Source of the DNA: Treponema sp.
Lineage (GTDB): Bacteria; Spirochaetota; Spirochaetia; Treponematales; Breznakiellaceae
Length of the DNA: 44,330 nt
Assembly (NCBI GenBank): GCA_031280155.1
Contig: JAITHD010000027.1
Coordinates: 1 to 44,330 of the forward strand
Direction: 5' to 3'
The notes beneath the pieces were generated by a model. That model searched no databases and was not told where the DNA came from. It saw only the letters and a program-made list of their open reading frames with translations. This document shows positions 32,483-41,603 of this stretch, piece after piece (positions within the stretch are counted from its first letter, which is position 1; the number at the start of each line of letters is the position of its first letter). A program made the translations under genes and the position numbers.

Positions 32483-33145
32483 ATGGATTGGTCTATTATG
32501 TTTTCAGGGACAAGCCTTATACTATGCGGGTTATTTTTTTTCTATTTTAGAGGATATCTCCGCCGCAGAACCGGATCAGAGCGGCTCTTATCGGAATTCC
32601 GGGAAGAAGTATACAAATTGATTGCTGAAATTGACGCCGCCACTGATAAGGACGCACTGCTGGTGGAAGAACGGATAAAAACCCTCAGAAGCATCTTGGA
32701 AGACGTAGATAAGCGCATCGGCGTACATATTCGGGAGATAGACCGCCGGCGTTTTCAGGAAGAAGCCTATGCGGAACTCGGCAGAAAACGGAGTATTATT
32801 GGTTCTTTTTCTGGGACCGTTCCCTCCAAAACCCCTAAAGTGGTTGAACTGTTTCCTGATATTCCCCCCAAAAATCCTGAACTCGTTGTTTTTCCTGAAA
32901 AATCTGAGGGTTCCGGGTCGGCGGACATGATTCAGGAGCCGCCGCCTTTGGAAAAGCCGAATCCCCCTCCGAAACTCCCGCATATTGTGGTTCCTGAACA
33001 GCAGCTCCAGCCTAAACCTCCTCCTTTGAGGGAACAAATCGTTGAATTATCCCGGGCTGGTCTTGATCCTAGTTTGATAGCCCTCAGATTAGGAGTCGGC
33101 GTCGCCGAAGTTGAAACCGTTCTTGCGATTGCGAAGGAATTATAA
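32483..33145 (+). CDS. Membrane-anchored protein with DUF6115/DUF2802-like C-terminus
   Basis: The 220 residues contain an N-terminal membrane helix (about 6-25, MFSGTSLILCGLFFFYF), a charged coiled coil (about 35-90), a Pro-rich disordered spacer (about 110-180) and a C-terminal helical module REQIVELSRAGLDPSLIALR followed by LGVGVAEVETVLAIAKEL. That module resembles the short helix-turn-helix-like ends of DUF2802 and DUF6115 proteins, which often sit beside flagellar genes. The family name is tentative. It is 30 nt after the small charged gene. Confidence 0.75.
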   Translation: MDWSIMFSGTSLILCGLFFFYFRGYLRRRTGSERLLSEFREEVYKLIAEIDAATDKDALLVEERIKTLRSILEDVDKRIGVHIREIDRRRFQEEAYAELGRKRSIIGSFSGTVPSKTPKVVELFPDIPPKNPELVVFPEKSEGSGSADMIQEPPPLEKPNPPPKLPHIVVPEQQLQPKPPPLREQIVELSRAGLDPSLIALRLGVGVAEVETVLAIAKEL

Positions 33146-33185
33146 TCCCTATTGTTTTTCATTAAATTGTGTTAGGATAACCGGT

Positions 33186-33800
33186 ATGAGACTATTTTGC
33201 CTCCTCTGGACGCCTTTATTGTATCTTCTGTGGTCTTCGCTCAGGCCGGAACGTACCGTTTCAGGGGTCGCCGGTATTTTATCCCTCACCTTGGGGAGCA
33301 TCGCAGGCTTAATAGCGTTTTTCTTGGGGGCGTTGGTAGACCCCGGAGGATTTGGATTGTCCCGCTGGATAAGCGGCTTTGTTGATATTGTCAGCGTACC
33401 GGTTTTGCTTCCCTTTATCGTATTTTTGATCCTTCTTCCGTTTAAGAGAACAAAAGATTTCGCTGGTTTCGCGCTGCTCTGGCTTATCCCGGATATAAGT
33501 ATCCGACTGGTGAATTGGAGCGTCCAGAACAATCCGCTGTTCCTCGTAGTGGTGCCGCTTTTGAGAAGCGGCATAGCCTTGGGCATAGGGTTCTGCATCA
33601 GCCTTATCGCGGTGAAGAAAGTTCTTACGGTTATCCTGGGAATTGTGGGAATCTTCGCCTTGCCTCTTGCCGGAGCTACCTGCTACTGGGCTTTTTTTTC
33701 CCATCAGACTGGTTGGGGATATATATGTTTCGCTATTACCTTGATTCCTGGGCTTGCCTGGCTCAGCTCTCTCTTCTTTGCCGAGAAAAATTCTCTCTGA
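33186..33800 (+). CDS. Multi-pass inner-membrane protein
   Basis: This 204-residue protein is not recognised. Five to six hydrophobic segments run through the whole length (for example LFCLLWTPLLYLLWSS, LGSIAGLIAFFLGALV, IVSVPVLLPFIVFLILLP, ALGIGFCISLIAVKK). An upstream ATG at 33111 would overlap the previous gene and add 25 polar residues with no ribosome site. The ATG at 33186 follows AGGA and gives a normal membrane protein start, so it is chosen. It is the last plus-strand gene of the flagellar run, 40 nt after the previous gene. Confidence 0.7.
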   Translation: MRLFCLLWTPLLYLLWSSLRPERTVSGVAGILSLTLGSIAGLIAFFLGALVDPGGFGLSRWISGFVDIVSVPVLLPFIVFLILLPFKRTKDFAGFALLWLIPDISIRLVNWSVQNNPLFLVVVPLLRSGIALGIGFCISLIAVKKVLTVILGIVGIFALPLAGATCYWAFFSHQTGWGYICFAITLIPGLAWLSSLFFAEKNSL

Positions 33801-33861
33801 GCTACCAATATCCTGAAACCTAAGAATTCGTAATTAAAGATTGATAATGATAAAAACACTG

Positions 33862-33890
33862 TTGAAAAAGAACATAATGTGATATATTTT
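33862..33890 (+). promoter_or_regulatory. Candidate promoter of the beta-barrel-like gene
   Basis: TTGAAA (33862-33867), 17 bp, TATTTT (33885-33890), with TATATT two bases earlier as an alternative -10. The leader of about 30 nt includes AGAGGG before the ATG at 33930. Confidence 0.5.
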
Positions 33891-33929
33891 AAAAATATAT
33901 GATACAACACGATAAAGAGGGTACAAAAC

Positions 33930-34547
33930 ATGAAACGAATTCTTATGATCTTAGGGGTCTGCGCCGGAATTAGCGGCTCTTTATGGGCGGAAATACGATT
34001 TGATCTTGGGCTGGACCTGCTTTTTAACCAATCTTCTCGAAATATAGAAGACGATCAGGTTTTACTTAACGGGAACTTTGCCTTTGTACCTGAACTAGGT
34101 TTGTATGCCCAATTCAATATTGGTCCGGTCCATACTGGTTTGGGGCTTAGAGGGTTTTCCTATCTTATCGCGTACACGAGCCTGTGGCCCTCGGTATATA
34201 TCGAGGTGAATGTTTCTAAAGTTACGTTTCATGCGGGGGTAGGGGGCTATGTATACGGTATACTTGATCTTTTCGGCGGCGGCGTGGAGATCGCGGGGGG
34301 CGGCGAAGTCCGCACTTATTCAGCGGCTCAGGTACGGTTAAACAAAACCCTTATCCCTGAAGTTTCAGTCTGGTTCCGATTCGGGAGATTTTCCAGAATC
34401 GGCGGCGGCTGGGTAACTATCATCTCCCTTGAAGAAGGAGGGCAAAACCTTTTCGGACTAGACCCCCGGTTTTATACGGCTCTGAAATGGAGTTTCCCCA
34501 GCGAGGGCAGACGCCTCAATACAGAGGGCAAACAGCGATTTTTTTAA
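33930..34547 (+). CDS. Exported beta-rich protein, possible outer-membrane barrel
   Basis: The 205 residues start with a signal peptide (MKRILMILGVCAGISGSLWA, cleavage likely after LWA). The mature part alternates hydrophobic and polar residues in short strands rich in Gly and aromatics (FDLGLDLLFNQ, LYAQFNIGPVHTGLGLRGF, VYIEVNVSKVTFHAGVGGYVYG, EVSVWFRFGRFSRIGGGW, YTALKWSF), as expected for an outer-membrane beta-barrel of about 8-10 strands. The end is not the usual terminal aromatic strand but a basic stretch. It has its own promoter and a strong terminator, so it is a single-gene unit. Confidence 0.75.
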   Translation: MKRILMILGVCAGISGSLWAEIRFDLGLDLLFNQSSRNIEDDQVLLNGNFAFVPELGLYAQFNIGPVHTGLGLRGFSYLIAYTSLWPSVYIEVNVSKVTFHAGVGGYVYGILDLFGGGVEIAGGGEVRTYSAAQVRLNKTLIPEVSVWFRFGRFSRIGGGWVTIISLEEGGQNLFGLDPRFYTALKWSFPSEGRRLNTEGKQRFF

Positions 34548-34597
34548 TCCTTTTTTTTCATCGAGATAAGCGCTTTGCCTTTCCCGCAGGCTGGCGT

Positions 34598-34634
34598 TTC
34601 CGGGATCAAGCCCTAACTAGTCCCGGAATTTTTT
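34598..34634 (+). terminator. Strong intrinsic terminator
   Basis: TTCCGGGA (34598-34605) and TCCCGGAA (34621-34628) form a perfect 8-bp stem with a 15-nt loop, followed by six T residues (34629-34634). It ends the beta-barrel unit before the MCP genes. Confidence 0.85.
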
Positions 34635-34680
34635 CATCTCTCCCAATAAAAGCAAGTTTTTTCCTTATTATTGAAATAAC

Positions 34681-34710
34681 TTGACATAAATAAAGAAAAT
34701 TATCAATAAT
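34681..34710 (+). promoter_or_regulatory. Promoter of the tandem MCP genes, nearly leaderless
   Basis: A perfect -35 TTGACA (34681-34686) is followed after 18 bp by AATAAT (34705-34710), 5 of 6 consensus. The ATG at 34721 is only 10 nt beyond the -10, giving a leader of about 3 nt, and no Shine-Dalgarno is present. Confidence 0.6.
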
Positions 34711-34720
34711 AAAACTGTCT

Positions 34721-36898
34721 ATGAAACTTAAATTTAAACTAACGATAATAATTGTAACCATGATGTTTGTAGTAATAGCGGGAATTTCGTTTATGCTTCT
34801 TAAACGGGCTGTTGATCTTGAAACTAAATCAGGTTATGAAATTATCCAGAACGCAACTGGTCTGTACGCCACAGACATCCAGCGGCGATATAGAGTGTAT
34901 TATGATACGGTTAAAGCCATGGCGGAAATTATGAATAGTTATGAAGAAGTTGACGTCTCTATGCGGCGGTTTATGTACAGCGAAAATCTCAAAGCCATTG
35001 CCGCGTCAAATCCAAGGTTTGTGCGGATTTATACTGTGTGGAAACCGGGACTCCTTGATGCCAGAGATGAGGAATTAGCCGACACTCCGGGGACCGACGC
35101 TACCGGAAACTTTATCCCCTGTTATACCCGTGAAACCGGCTCAGTAGTCTTACAGCCTTTTAAAAGCGCCCAAAACCTGATCAGCAGGATGCCGAATCTT
35201 CCAGTCATTGGAAATCCCCAGCCCCGTATCGTTGGAGGGCGTAACACCTATACCACCGATATACTGTATCCTATTCTTATAGGGGATGATCCCAATAAAC
35301 TCGTGGGAATCGTGGGAATTAGTCTCGATCTTGAATATACCCAGGAACTCATCACGGGAATCCGTCTCTACGAAGGCACCGGCTATGCGGCATTGTGCAG
35401 TAATGACGGAACTATCGTAGCTCATGGAAAAAACTCTGAACGAATCGGCGGGAAATTTCAGCAGACTTCCGGTTCTTCTCTAGGGGAAGAAGAGATTAGA
35501 ACCTTTGAAAAAGCATTGAAAACCGGTGAGCCTATTACGATTATCGTAGGAAACCGTATCCTCCAAGCCTATCCCTTTCACATAGGCGACAGCGTAACCC
35601 CTTGGATGCTCATAGCCGATGTGGATATTCGGGAAGTCCTAGACTCGGTGTACGACATGATCGGCTACACCGCGATTATCGCGGTAGTTGTTTTGGTCAT
35701 TGCCGGAGGGGTAAGTTTTTTTGTCGCCCACCGGATTGCGGATCCTATTGTTGACGTGTCCCTGACCTTGAAAGATATTTCTGAAGGCGAAGGAGACCTG
35801 ACTCATCATATTAGGGTTCCCTCTCACGACGAAATCGGGGATCTCGGGAATTACTTTAATCATACCTTAGAAAAAATTAAAACCGTTGTGATTACTATTA
35901 AAAATCAGTCTGAAACCCTCTCAAATATTGGCTATGAATTGTCGTCTCACATGATTGAAACCGCCGCGGCGGTAAACCAAATCACTTCTAATATGCAGAG
36001 CATTAAAGGACAGGTCATAAATCAGTCTGCAAGCGTCAGTGAAACTCACGCAACCATAGAACAGATTGTCGCCAATATCGACAAACTCGATGATCAGATT
36101 GACCGCCAGACCGAGAGCGTTGCTCAGTCTTCGTCAGCTATTGAAGAGATGTTGGCAAATATTCAGTCTGTGACTAGGACTCTGGGTAAAAATACCGATA
36201 ATGTTAAAGAGTTAGCCGAAGCCTCTGAGGTGGGACGGTCAGGGCTTCAGGAAGTCGCTGCGGATATTCAAGAGATAGAGCGGGAATCCGCGGGGCTTTT
36301 GGAGATCAACGCGGTCATGGAAAACATCGCCAGCCAGACGAATCTGCTCTCGATGAACGCCGCCATCGAAGCGGCTCACGCCGGAGAAGCCGGCAAGGGC
36401 TTTGCGGTGGTTGCCGACGAGATCCGCAAACTCGCGGAGTCCTCTGGAGAACAGTCAAAAACTATAGCTGAGGTGCTTAAAAAGATCAAAGATTCAATTG
36501 ATAAGATCACCCGCTCTACCGAAGCGGTGTTGAGCAAGTTTGAAGCTATTGATTCAGGGGTACGGCAGGTATTAGATCAGGAGGAGGAGATTCAAAACGC
36601 TATGGAAGAACAGGGCGTTGGAAGCCGGCAGATCTTGGAAGCCATAGGTAAATTGAATGAAATCACCCAATTAGTAAAAAACGGCTCTGTAGAGATGCTT
36701 GAGGGAAGTCAACAGATTTTGAAAGAAAGTATGAATTTGGAGGTAGTAACTCATGAAATAGCCAACGGCATATCTGAAATGTTCATTGGCACGTCCCAAA
36801 TTAATGTTGCGGTAAACCAGGTAAATGTCTTGACCGGCGGCAACAAGGATAATATTGACGTATTAGTACGAGAGGTCGCCCGGTTCAAAGTTGAATGA
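34721..36898 (+). CDS. Methyl-accepting chemotaxis protein, dCache type (first of three)
   Basis: This chemoreceptor has 725 residues. A first membrane helix (about 7-28), a double-Cache periplasmic sensor (about 35-300), a second helix (about 312-335), a HAMP domain (about 336-390, [17 protein letters not shown]) and a long coiled-coil signalling domain (about 420-715) follow in order. The hairpin tip is at about residues 545-565 ([20 protein letters not shown]). The sensor shows the common [15 protein letters not shown] pattern, but the ligand cannot be told. No CheR-tethering pentapeptide ends the protein. It is followed after 33 nt by the second MCP, in the same unit. Confidence 0.95.
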   Translation: MKLKFKLTIIIVTMMFVVIAGISFMLLKRAVDLETKSGYEIIQNATGLYATDIQRRYRVYYDTVKAMAEIMNSYEEVDVSMRRFMYSENLKAIAASNPRFVRIYTVWKPGLLDARDEELADTPGTDATGNFIPCYTRETGSVVLQPFKSAQNLISRMPNLPVIGNPQPRIVGGRNTYTTDILYPILIGDDPNKLVGIVGISLDLEYTQELITGIRLYEGTGYAALCSNDGTIVAHGKNSERIGGKFQQTSGSSLGEEEIRTFEKALKTGEPITIIVGNRILQAYPFHIGDSVTPWMLIADVDIREVLDSVYDMIGYTAIIAVVVLVIAGGVSFFVAHRIADPIVDVSLTLKDISEGEGDLTHHIRVPSHDEIGDLGNYFNHTLEKIKTVVITIKNQSETLSNIGYELSSHMIETAAAVNQITSNMQSIKGQVINQSASVSETHATIEQIVANIDKLDDQIDRQTESVAQSSSAIEEMLANIQSVTRTLGKNTDNVKELAEASEVGRSGLQEVAADIQEIERESAGLLEINAVMENIASQTNLLSMNAAIEAAHAGEAGKGFAVVADEIRKLAESSGEQSKTIAEVLKKIKDSIDKITRSTEAVLSKFEAIDSGVRQVLDQEEEIQNAMEEQGVGSRQILEAIGKLNEITQLVKNGSVEMLEGSQQILKESMNLEVVTHEIANGISEMFIGTSQINVAVNQVNVLTGGNKDNIDVLVREVARFKVE

Positions 36899-36931
36899 TC
36901 TTACATCAGGGATTAGGCGGAAGGAGACAAT

Positions 36932-39103
36932 ATGAAATTAAAATTTAGACTAACCCTCATTATCACGATTCTTATGATCGTGGTAGTAAGCGTTATTTCA
37001 TTGGTATTGTTACTGCGGTCGGTGAATAATCAGATTGAAGCCGCTTACAACAATATGCAGAATACAACCGGCTTGTATGCGAAGGATTTACAGGGACGTT
37101 ACGGAGTGTATTATGGAGTTGTCAAAGCCTTGGCGGAAATTATGAACAGTTATGAAGGAGTCGAACCCGAAGATCGTCGAACCCAGTACAACGACGCTAT
37201 GCTGGGAATCATGGAATCGAATCCTAACTTTGTCGGCATCTACACCCTATGGAAGCCCGGCGTTATAGACGGTAATGATGCGGCTTTTGCTAATACCCTC
37301 GGTACCGATCAGACCGGAAACTATATTTCGTTTTACACCAGAGAATCTGGAAGTCTCAGACTTGAAGCGTATCAGAACTATCAGAGTATCATCAACTCCC
37401 TGTCTAATACGCCGGTTATCACCAAGCTGGTTCCTCGGGTTGTGTCAAACCGCAACACCTTCACGATTGATATTCAGTATCCTATCACCTCTGAACGGTC
37501 CAAGGGGATCGTCGGGACTGTCGGGATTATTGTTGATATGGCTCCTTCTCAGGAAGTAATAAACGGGCTGAAACCCTACAATGCAGGGGAAGCGCTATTG
37601 ATAGCTCATGACGGCACCATAGCGGCTCATGGAAAAGATAACACTCAGCGGGGCAAAAAGTTTCAGCAAGTCGAGATCGATATGGTCGGTTCCGAAGGCA
37701 TCAAAAATTTTGAAAACGCCTTGCAAACCGGATCTCCTTTTTTGGTCAGGTATAAATCGACGATTACTCAGGGTTATCCTTTTTATGTGGGAGATACCAA
37801 GACTCCTTGGCTTTTGGTAACGGATGTTGACGTAAACGTCGTGCTAGGTCCGGTATATGGACTGATCCTGTTTGCCTGTATCTTTGCGTTCTCTGCGTTT
37901 GCCGCTACAGTGATACTGGTATATCTAACGATTAGCCGAGCGGTTAAGCCCATTATCGACGTATCCCTTACACTCAAGGATATTTCTGAAGGCGAGGGAG
38001 ACCTTACTAAGCAGATTGAGGTGAAGTCTAATGACGAAGTAGGAGATTTGGGGCAGTATTTCAATCTTACCTTGGAAAAGATTAAAAATCTGGTGATTAT
38101 CATTAAAAAGCAGGCAGGAACCCTCTTTGATATTGGGTATGAACTGTCTTCTAACATGACCGAGACCGCCTCGGCGGTTAATCAGATTACCGCTAATGTC
38201 CAAAACATTAAAAACCGCGTGATCAACCAGTCCGCAAGCGTAACCGAAACGAATGCGACCATAGAACAGATTGTCTCCAATATTCACAAACTCAACGAAC
38301 ACATTGATGAGCAGTCTGAAAGCGTCGAACAGTCTTCGTCCGCAATCGAACAGATGTTGGTGAATATTCAGTCTGTAACCCAGACTTTAGTTAAAAATGC
38401 AAACAACGTCCAGACCTTGGCTGAGGCCTCTGAGGTGGGACGGTCAGGGCTTCAGGAAGTCGCCGGGGATATTCAGGAGATAGCCAAAGAATCCGCGGGG
38501 CTTTTGGAGATTAACGCGGTCATGGAAAACATCGCCAGCCAGACGAATCTGCTCTCAATGAACGCCGCCATCGAAGCGGCTCATGCCGGAGAAGTCGGCA
38601 AGGGCTTTGCGGTAGTTGCCGACGAGATCCGCAAACTCGCGGAATCTTCCAGCGAACAGTCTAAGACCATAGCCACGGTTCTCAAGAAAATCAAAGAATC
38701 CATTGATAAGATCACGGTTTCCACCAACGAGGTACTGAACAAGTTTGAAGCCATAGATTCAGGAGTGCGGAACGTGCTGGATCAGGAAGAGCATGTCCGA
38801 AACGCTATGGAAGAGCAGGGCATTGGGAGCAAGCAGATTCTGGAAGCTATCAGTAAACTCAATGGGATCACCAATGTCGTGAAGCACGGTTCTATGGAAA
38901 TGCTCGAAGGAAGCCAGCAAATTTTGAAAGAAAGCCGTAATTTGGAGCATGTAACCCAAGAAATCGCCAACGGTATTTCCGAAATGTCCGGCGGCGCGGC
39001 TCAAATCAATGTCGCCGTGAATCGAGTAAATACCATAAGCGGGCAAAATAAAGAAAATATTGATATTCTTGTGCAGGAAGTCTCACGGTTTAAGGTTGAA
39101 TAG
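36932..39103 (+). CDS. Methyl-accepting chemotaxis protein, dCache type (second of three)
   Basis: The 723 residues have the same domain order as the first receptor, and the two are clearly paralogues ([12 protein letters not shown] against [12 protein letters not shown] at the N-terminus). The sensor differs more than the signalling domain, as expected after duplication for a new ligand ([20 protein letters not shown]). The tip carries HAGEVGKG, where Val replaces the Ala of the other two copies. AAGGAG precedes the ATG by 6 nt. Transcription probably continues from the first MCP promoter. A hairpin follows at 39112-39150. Confidence 0.95.
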   Translation: MKLKFRLTLIITILMIVVVSVISLVLLLRSVNNQIEAAYNNMQNTTGLYAKDLQGRYGVYYGVVKALAEIMNSYEGVEPEDRRTQYNDAMLGIMESNPNFVGIYTLWKPGVIDGNDAAFANTLGTDQTGNYISFYTRESGSLRLEAYQNYQSIINSLSNTPVITKLVPRVVSNRNTFTIDIQYPITSERSKGIVGTVGIIVDMAPSQEVINGLKPYNAGEALLIAHDGTIAAHGKDNTQRGKKFQQVEIDMVGSEGIKNFENALQTGSPFLVRYKSTITQGYPFYVGDTKTPWLLVTDVDVNVVLGPVYGLILFACIFAFSAFAATVILVYLTISRAVKPIIDVSLTLKDISEGEGDLTKQIEVKSNDEVGDLGQYFNLTLEKIKNLVIIIKKQAGTLFDIGYELSSNMTETASAVNQITANVQNIKNRVINQSASVTETNATIEQIVSNIHKLNEHIDEQSESVEQSSSAIEQMLVNIQSVTQTLVKNANNVQTLAEASEVGRSGLQEVAGDIQEIAKESAGLLEINAVMENIASQTNLLSMNAAIEAAHAGEVGKGFAVVADEIRKLAESSSEQSKTIATVLKKIKESIDKITVSTNEVLNKFEAIDSGVRNVLDQEEHVRNAMEEQGIGSKQILEAISKLNGITNVVKHGSMEMLEGSQQILKESRNLEHVTQEIANGISEMSGGAAQINVAVNRVNTISGQNKENIDILVQEVSRFKVE

Positions 39104-39111
39104 GGGTAATA

Positions 39112-39150
39112 ATTCTTTGGGAAGGGTAAAATTATACTTTCCTAAAGAAT
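39112..39150 (+). terminator. Long hairpin after the second MCP gene
   Basis: ATTCTTTGGGAAGG (39112-39125) pairs with CTTTCCTAAAGAAT (39137-39150) over 14 bp with two G-U pairs. T-rich sequence begins about 11 nt later (TTTTTAAATT, then long T runs). It likely ends the first MCP unit, although the T run is not immediately adjacent. Confidence 0.55.
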
Positions 39151-39214
39151 ATACCAAAATCTTTTTAAATTCTTTCCATTTTTTTTATTTTTTTCTCATT
39201 GAAACGCCGAAATA

Positions 39215-39243
39215 TTGTTTTAGAGTCGTTTTATATTTATTAT
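39215..39243 (+). promoter_or_regulatory. Promoter of the third MCP gene
   Basis: TTGTTT (39215-39220), 17 bp, TATTAT (39238-39243). Transcription would begin near 39250, leaving a leader of about 47 nt that holds AAGGAGG (39279-39285). This is a standard led promoter, unlike the one before the first MCP. Confidence 0.5.
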
Positions 39244-39296
39244 CTATAAAATACTAAATTCTGGATAAACTTTTGATTAAGGAGGTTTACAATTAT

Positions 39297-41471
39297 ATGA
39301 AGCTGAAATACAGATTGACTTTGATTATTGTTTGTTTAATGATTGTAGTGGTAGCGACTATTTCTATTGTGCTTCTATCAAGAGCGGTTGAGTTCCAAAC
39401 TGAATCGGCTTATCAGAATATGGAAAACGCCGCCGCTGTTTTTGCTAAAGAGCTGAAAAGCGGCTATGTTCTATATTATGGAACTGTTAAGTCCATAGCT
39501 GAAGTGATGAACAGTTATGAGGATTTCGCTCCTGAAATGCGGCGCCATCTCTACGCTGAAACGATGCGGGGAATTACCGAATCAAATCCTCGGTATATCG
39601 GAATCTACACTGTGTGGAGACCCGGGGTTATAGACGGCAATGACGAGGCTTTTGTTAATACTCCCGGCACGGATCATACAGGCAATTTTATTTCTTTCTA
39701 TACTAGAGAATCGGGAACCTTAGAATTGAAAGCCTTTCCAGAGGCTCAACATTGGATTAATTCAATGCCTAACGCGCCGACCATGACTAATCCGGTAACT
39801 CGGACTGTAGGGAACCGCCAGGTTCTTACGGTAGATATATGCTACCCTATTATCTCGGAAAAGTCTAAAGCCATAGTGGGACTCGCGGGATTGCGGGTTG
39901 ATCTTTCCTATACCCAAACCTTGGTGAACAGCATAAAACCTTATAGGGGGGCGGGACACGCCGCATTGTACGCCGCTGATGGACTTATCATAGCTCACGG
40001 AGAAGACCAGACCAGAATAGGCAGAAAATTTCAGGATGTCTCCCGCTCAAGCCTTGGAGAACAAGGGATCAGGACCTTTGAAGAGGCCCTCAAAACCGGA
40101 CAGCCCGCATCGGTGCGGTATGGACCGAATATTGTAGCAGGGGTTCCTTTTTACGTCGGGGAAGCCAAAGAACCGCGCATGATGGTTGCGTACGTTGATA
40201 TTCAAGTCGTGCTGCATCAAGTTTATACGCTGATTGAGTTTACTATTGCATTGGCAGTTGTTGCTTTTCTCGCTACAGTCCTGCTGGTATATCTGCTGAT
40301 CAATAAGTCGGTTAAGCCCATCGTAGCCGTATCCCTTACGCTCAAGGATATTTCCGAAGGCGAAGGCGACCTGACCAAACAGATCGATGTACATTCTAAC
40401 GACGAAGTAGGGGATCTGGGACGGTATTTCAATCTTACCCTGAGCAAGATCAAAGCCTTGGTGCTTACCATCAAACAGCAGGCAGGATCCCTTTCTAATA
40501 TTGGATATGAACTGTCTTCCAACATGACTGAGACCGCCGCAGCGGTTAATCAGATTACCGCCAATATCCAAAACATTAAAACCCAGATTATGAATCAGTC
40601 CACCAGTGTAAGCCAAACAAACTCTACAATAGAACAAATCGTGGTGAGCATAAACAAACTCAATGAAAACATTGATATCCAATCAGACGACATAGCTCAT
40701 TCTTCGTCCGCCATTGAACAGATGTTGGCGAGTATCAAAGCCGTAGGTCAGACTCTTGAGAAAAACACGGAAAACGTGAAACTTTTGGCTGACGCTTCTG
40801 AAGTAGGACGTACGGGTTTACAGGATGTTGCGGCAGATATTCAAGAGATAGAGCGGGAATCCGCGGGGCTTTTGGAAATCAATGCGGTCATGGAAAATAT
40901 CGCCAGTCAAACGAATCTGCTTTCGATGAATGCCGCCATCGAAGCCGCCCACGCCGGAGAAGCCGGCAAGGGCTTTGCGGTGGTTGCCGACGAGATCCGC
41001 AAGCTTGCGGAATCTTCCAGCGAACAGTCCAAGACCATAGCCGGGGTTCTCAATAAGATCAAAGATTCGATAGACAAGATCACCAATTCCACCGAAGAGG
41101 TGCTGAACAAATTTGAAGCCATAGATGCAGGGGTTCGGGCGGTGCTGGATCAGGAGGAGCGTATCCGAAACGCTATGGAAGAACAGGGACTTGGGAGCAG
41201 GCAGATTCTCGAAGCCATCAGCAGACTGAATGAAATTACCGATGTTGTAAAAAACAGTTCTTTTGAAATGCTTGAGGGAAGCACCCAAATCTTGAATGAG
41301 AGTCGAAATCTTGAGCAAGTAACTCAGGAGATCGCCAACGGTATGTCTGAAATGTCCAGCGGTACGACTCAGATCAACGTCGCGGTAAACCGCGTGAACG
41401 TGATAAGCAGGGAGAATAAAGAAAACATTGACGTACTTGTCGAGGAAGTGTCCCGCTTCAAAGTTCAGTAA
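39297..41471 (+). CDS. Methyl-accepting chemotaxis protein, dCache type (third of three)
   Basis: This is the third paralogue, with 724 residues from the chosen start. The longer frame begins with TTG at 39273, but AAGGAGG at 39279-39285 would then lie inside the coding region. The ATG at 39297 is 11 nt from it and restores the paralogue start [12 protein letters not shown]. Domain order is as in the first MCP: sensor about 30-300, second helix about 310-335, HAMP, and tip [18 protein letters not shown]. The sensor has [18 protein letters not shown]. The C-terminus is RFKVQ, with no CheR pentapeptide. It has its own promoter. Confidence 0.95.
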   Translation: MKLKYRLTLIIVCLMIVVVATISIVLLSRAVEFQTESAYQNMENAAAVFAKELKSGYVLYYGTVKSIAEVMNSYEDFAPEMRRHLYAETMRGITESNPRYIGIYTVWRPGVIDGNDEAFVNTPGTDHTGNFISFYTRESGTLELKAFPEAQHWINSMPNAPTMTNPVTRTVGNRQVLTVDICYPIISEKSKAIVGLAGLRVDLSYTQTLVNSIKPYRGAGHAALYAADGLIIAHGEDQTRIGRKFQDVSRSSLGEQGIRTFEEALKTGQPASVRYGPNIVAGVPFYVGEAKEPRMMVAYVDIQVVLHQVYTLIEFTIALAVVAFLATVLLVYLLINKSVKPIVAVSLTLKDISEGEGDLTKQIDVHSNDEVGDLGRYFNLTLSKIKALVLTIKQQAGSLSNIGYELSSNMTETAAAVNQITANIQNIKTQIMNQSTSVSQTNSTIEQIVVSINKLNENIDIQSDDIAHSSSAIEQMLASIKAVGQTLEKNTENVKLLADASEVGRTGLQDVAADIQEIERESAGLLEINAVMENIASQTNLLSMNAAIEAAHAGEAGKGFAVVADEIRKLAESSSEQSKTIAGVLNKIKDSIDKITNSTEEVLNKFEAIDAGVRAVLDQEERIRNAMEEQGLGSRQILEAISRLNEITDVVKNSSFEMLEGSTQILNESRNLEQVTQEIANGMSEMSSGTTQINVAVNRVNVISRENKENIDVLVEEVSRFKVQ

Positions 41472-41487
41472 AACCATCTAAAAATCC

Positions 41488-41523
41488 TTCCCTCTTAAAA
41501 ACAGCGCGTTTTTGGGAGGGAGA
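41488..41523 (+). terminator. Stem-loop after the third MCP gene
   Basis: CTTCCCTC, TT, AAAAAC (from 41488) pair with GTTTTT, GG, GAGGGAG (to 41523) as a 14-15 bp stem with about three G-U pairs and the loop AGCGC. Only a weak T-rich tail (ATTGATTT) follows, so termination is probable but not certain. Confidence 0.5.
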
Positions 41524-41568
41524 TTGATTTCATAGTATTTTTGTCCATCTATTCAAATGAAATATCCA

Positions 41569-41596
41569 TTGTTGCCCTGTTAATAGGGTATATCAT
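41569..41596 (+). promoter_or_regulatory. Candidate promoter of the six-hairpin glycosidase gene
   Basis: TTGTTG (41569-41574), 16 bp, TATCAT (41591-41596). The chosen ATG at 41604 lies 7 nt after the -10, without a Shine-Dalgarno in between, again suggesting a leaderless mRNA. The match is moderate. Confidence 0.4.
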
Positions 41597-41603
41597 AAAA
41601 CCT

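Noticed and set aside
33111-33185. Upstream start of the multi-pass membrane protein
   Set aside because: It overlaps the end of the previous gene, lacks a ribosome site and adds a polar stretch out of keeping with the protein.
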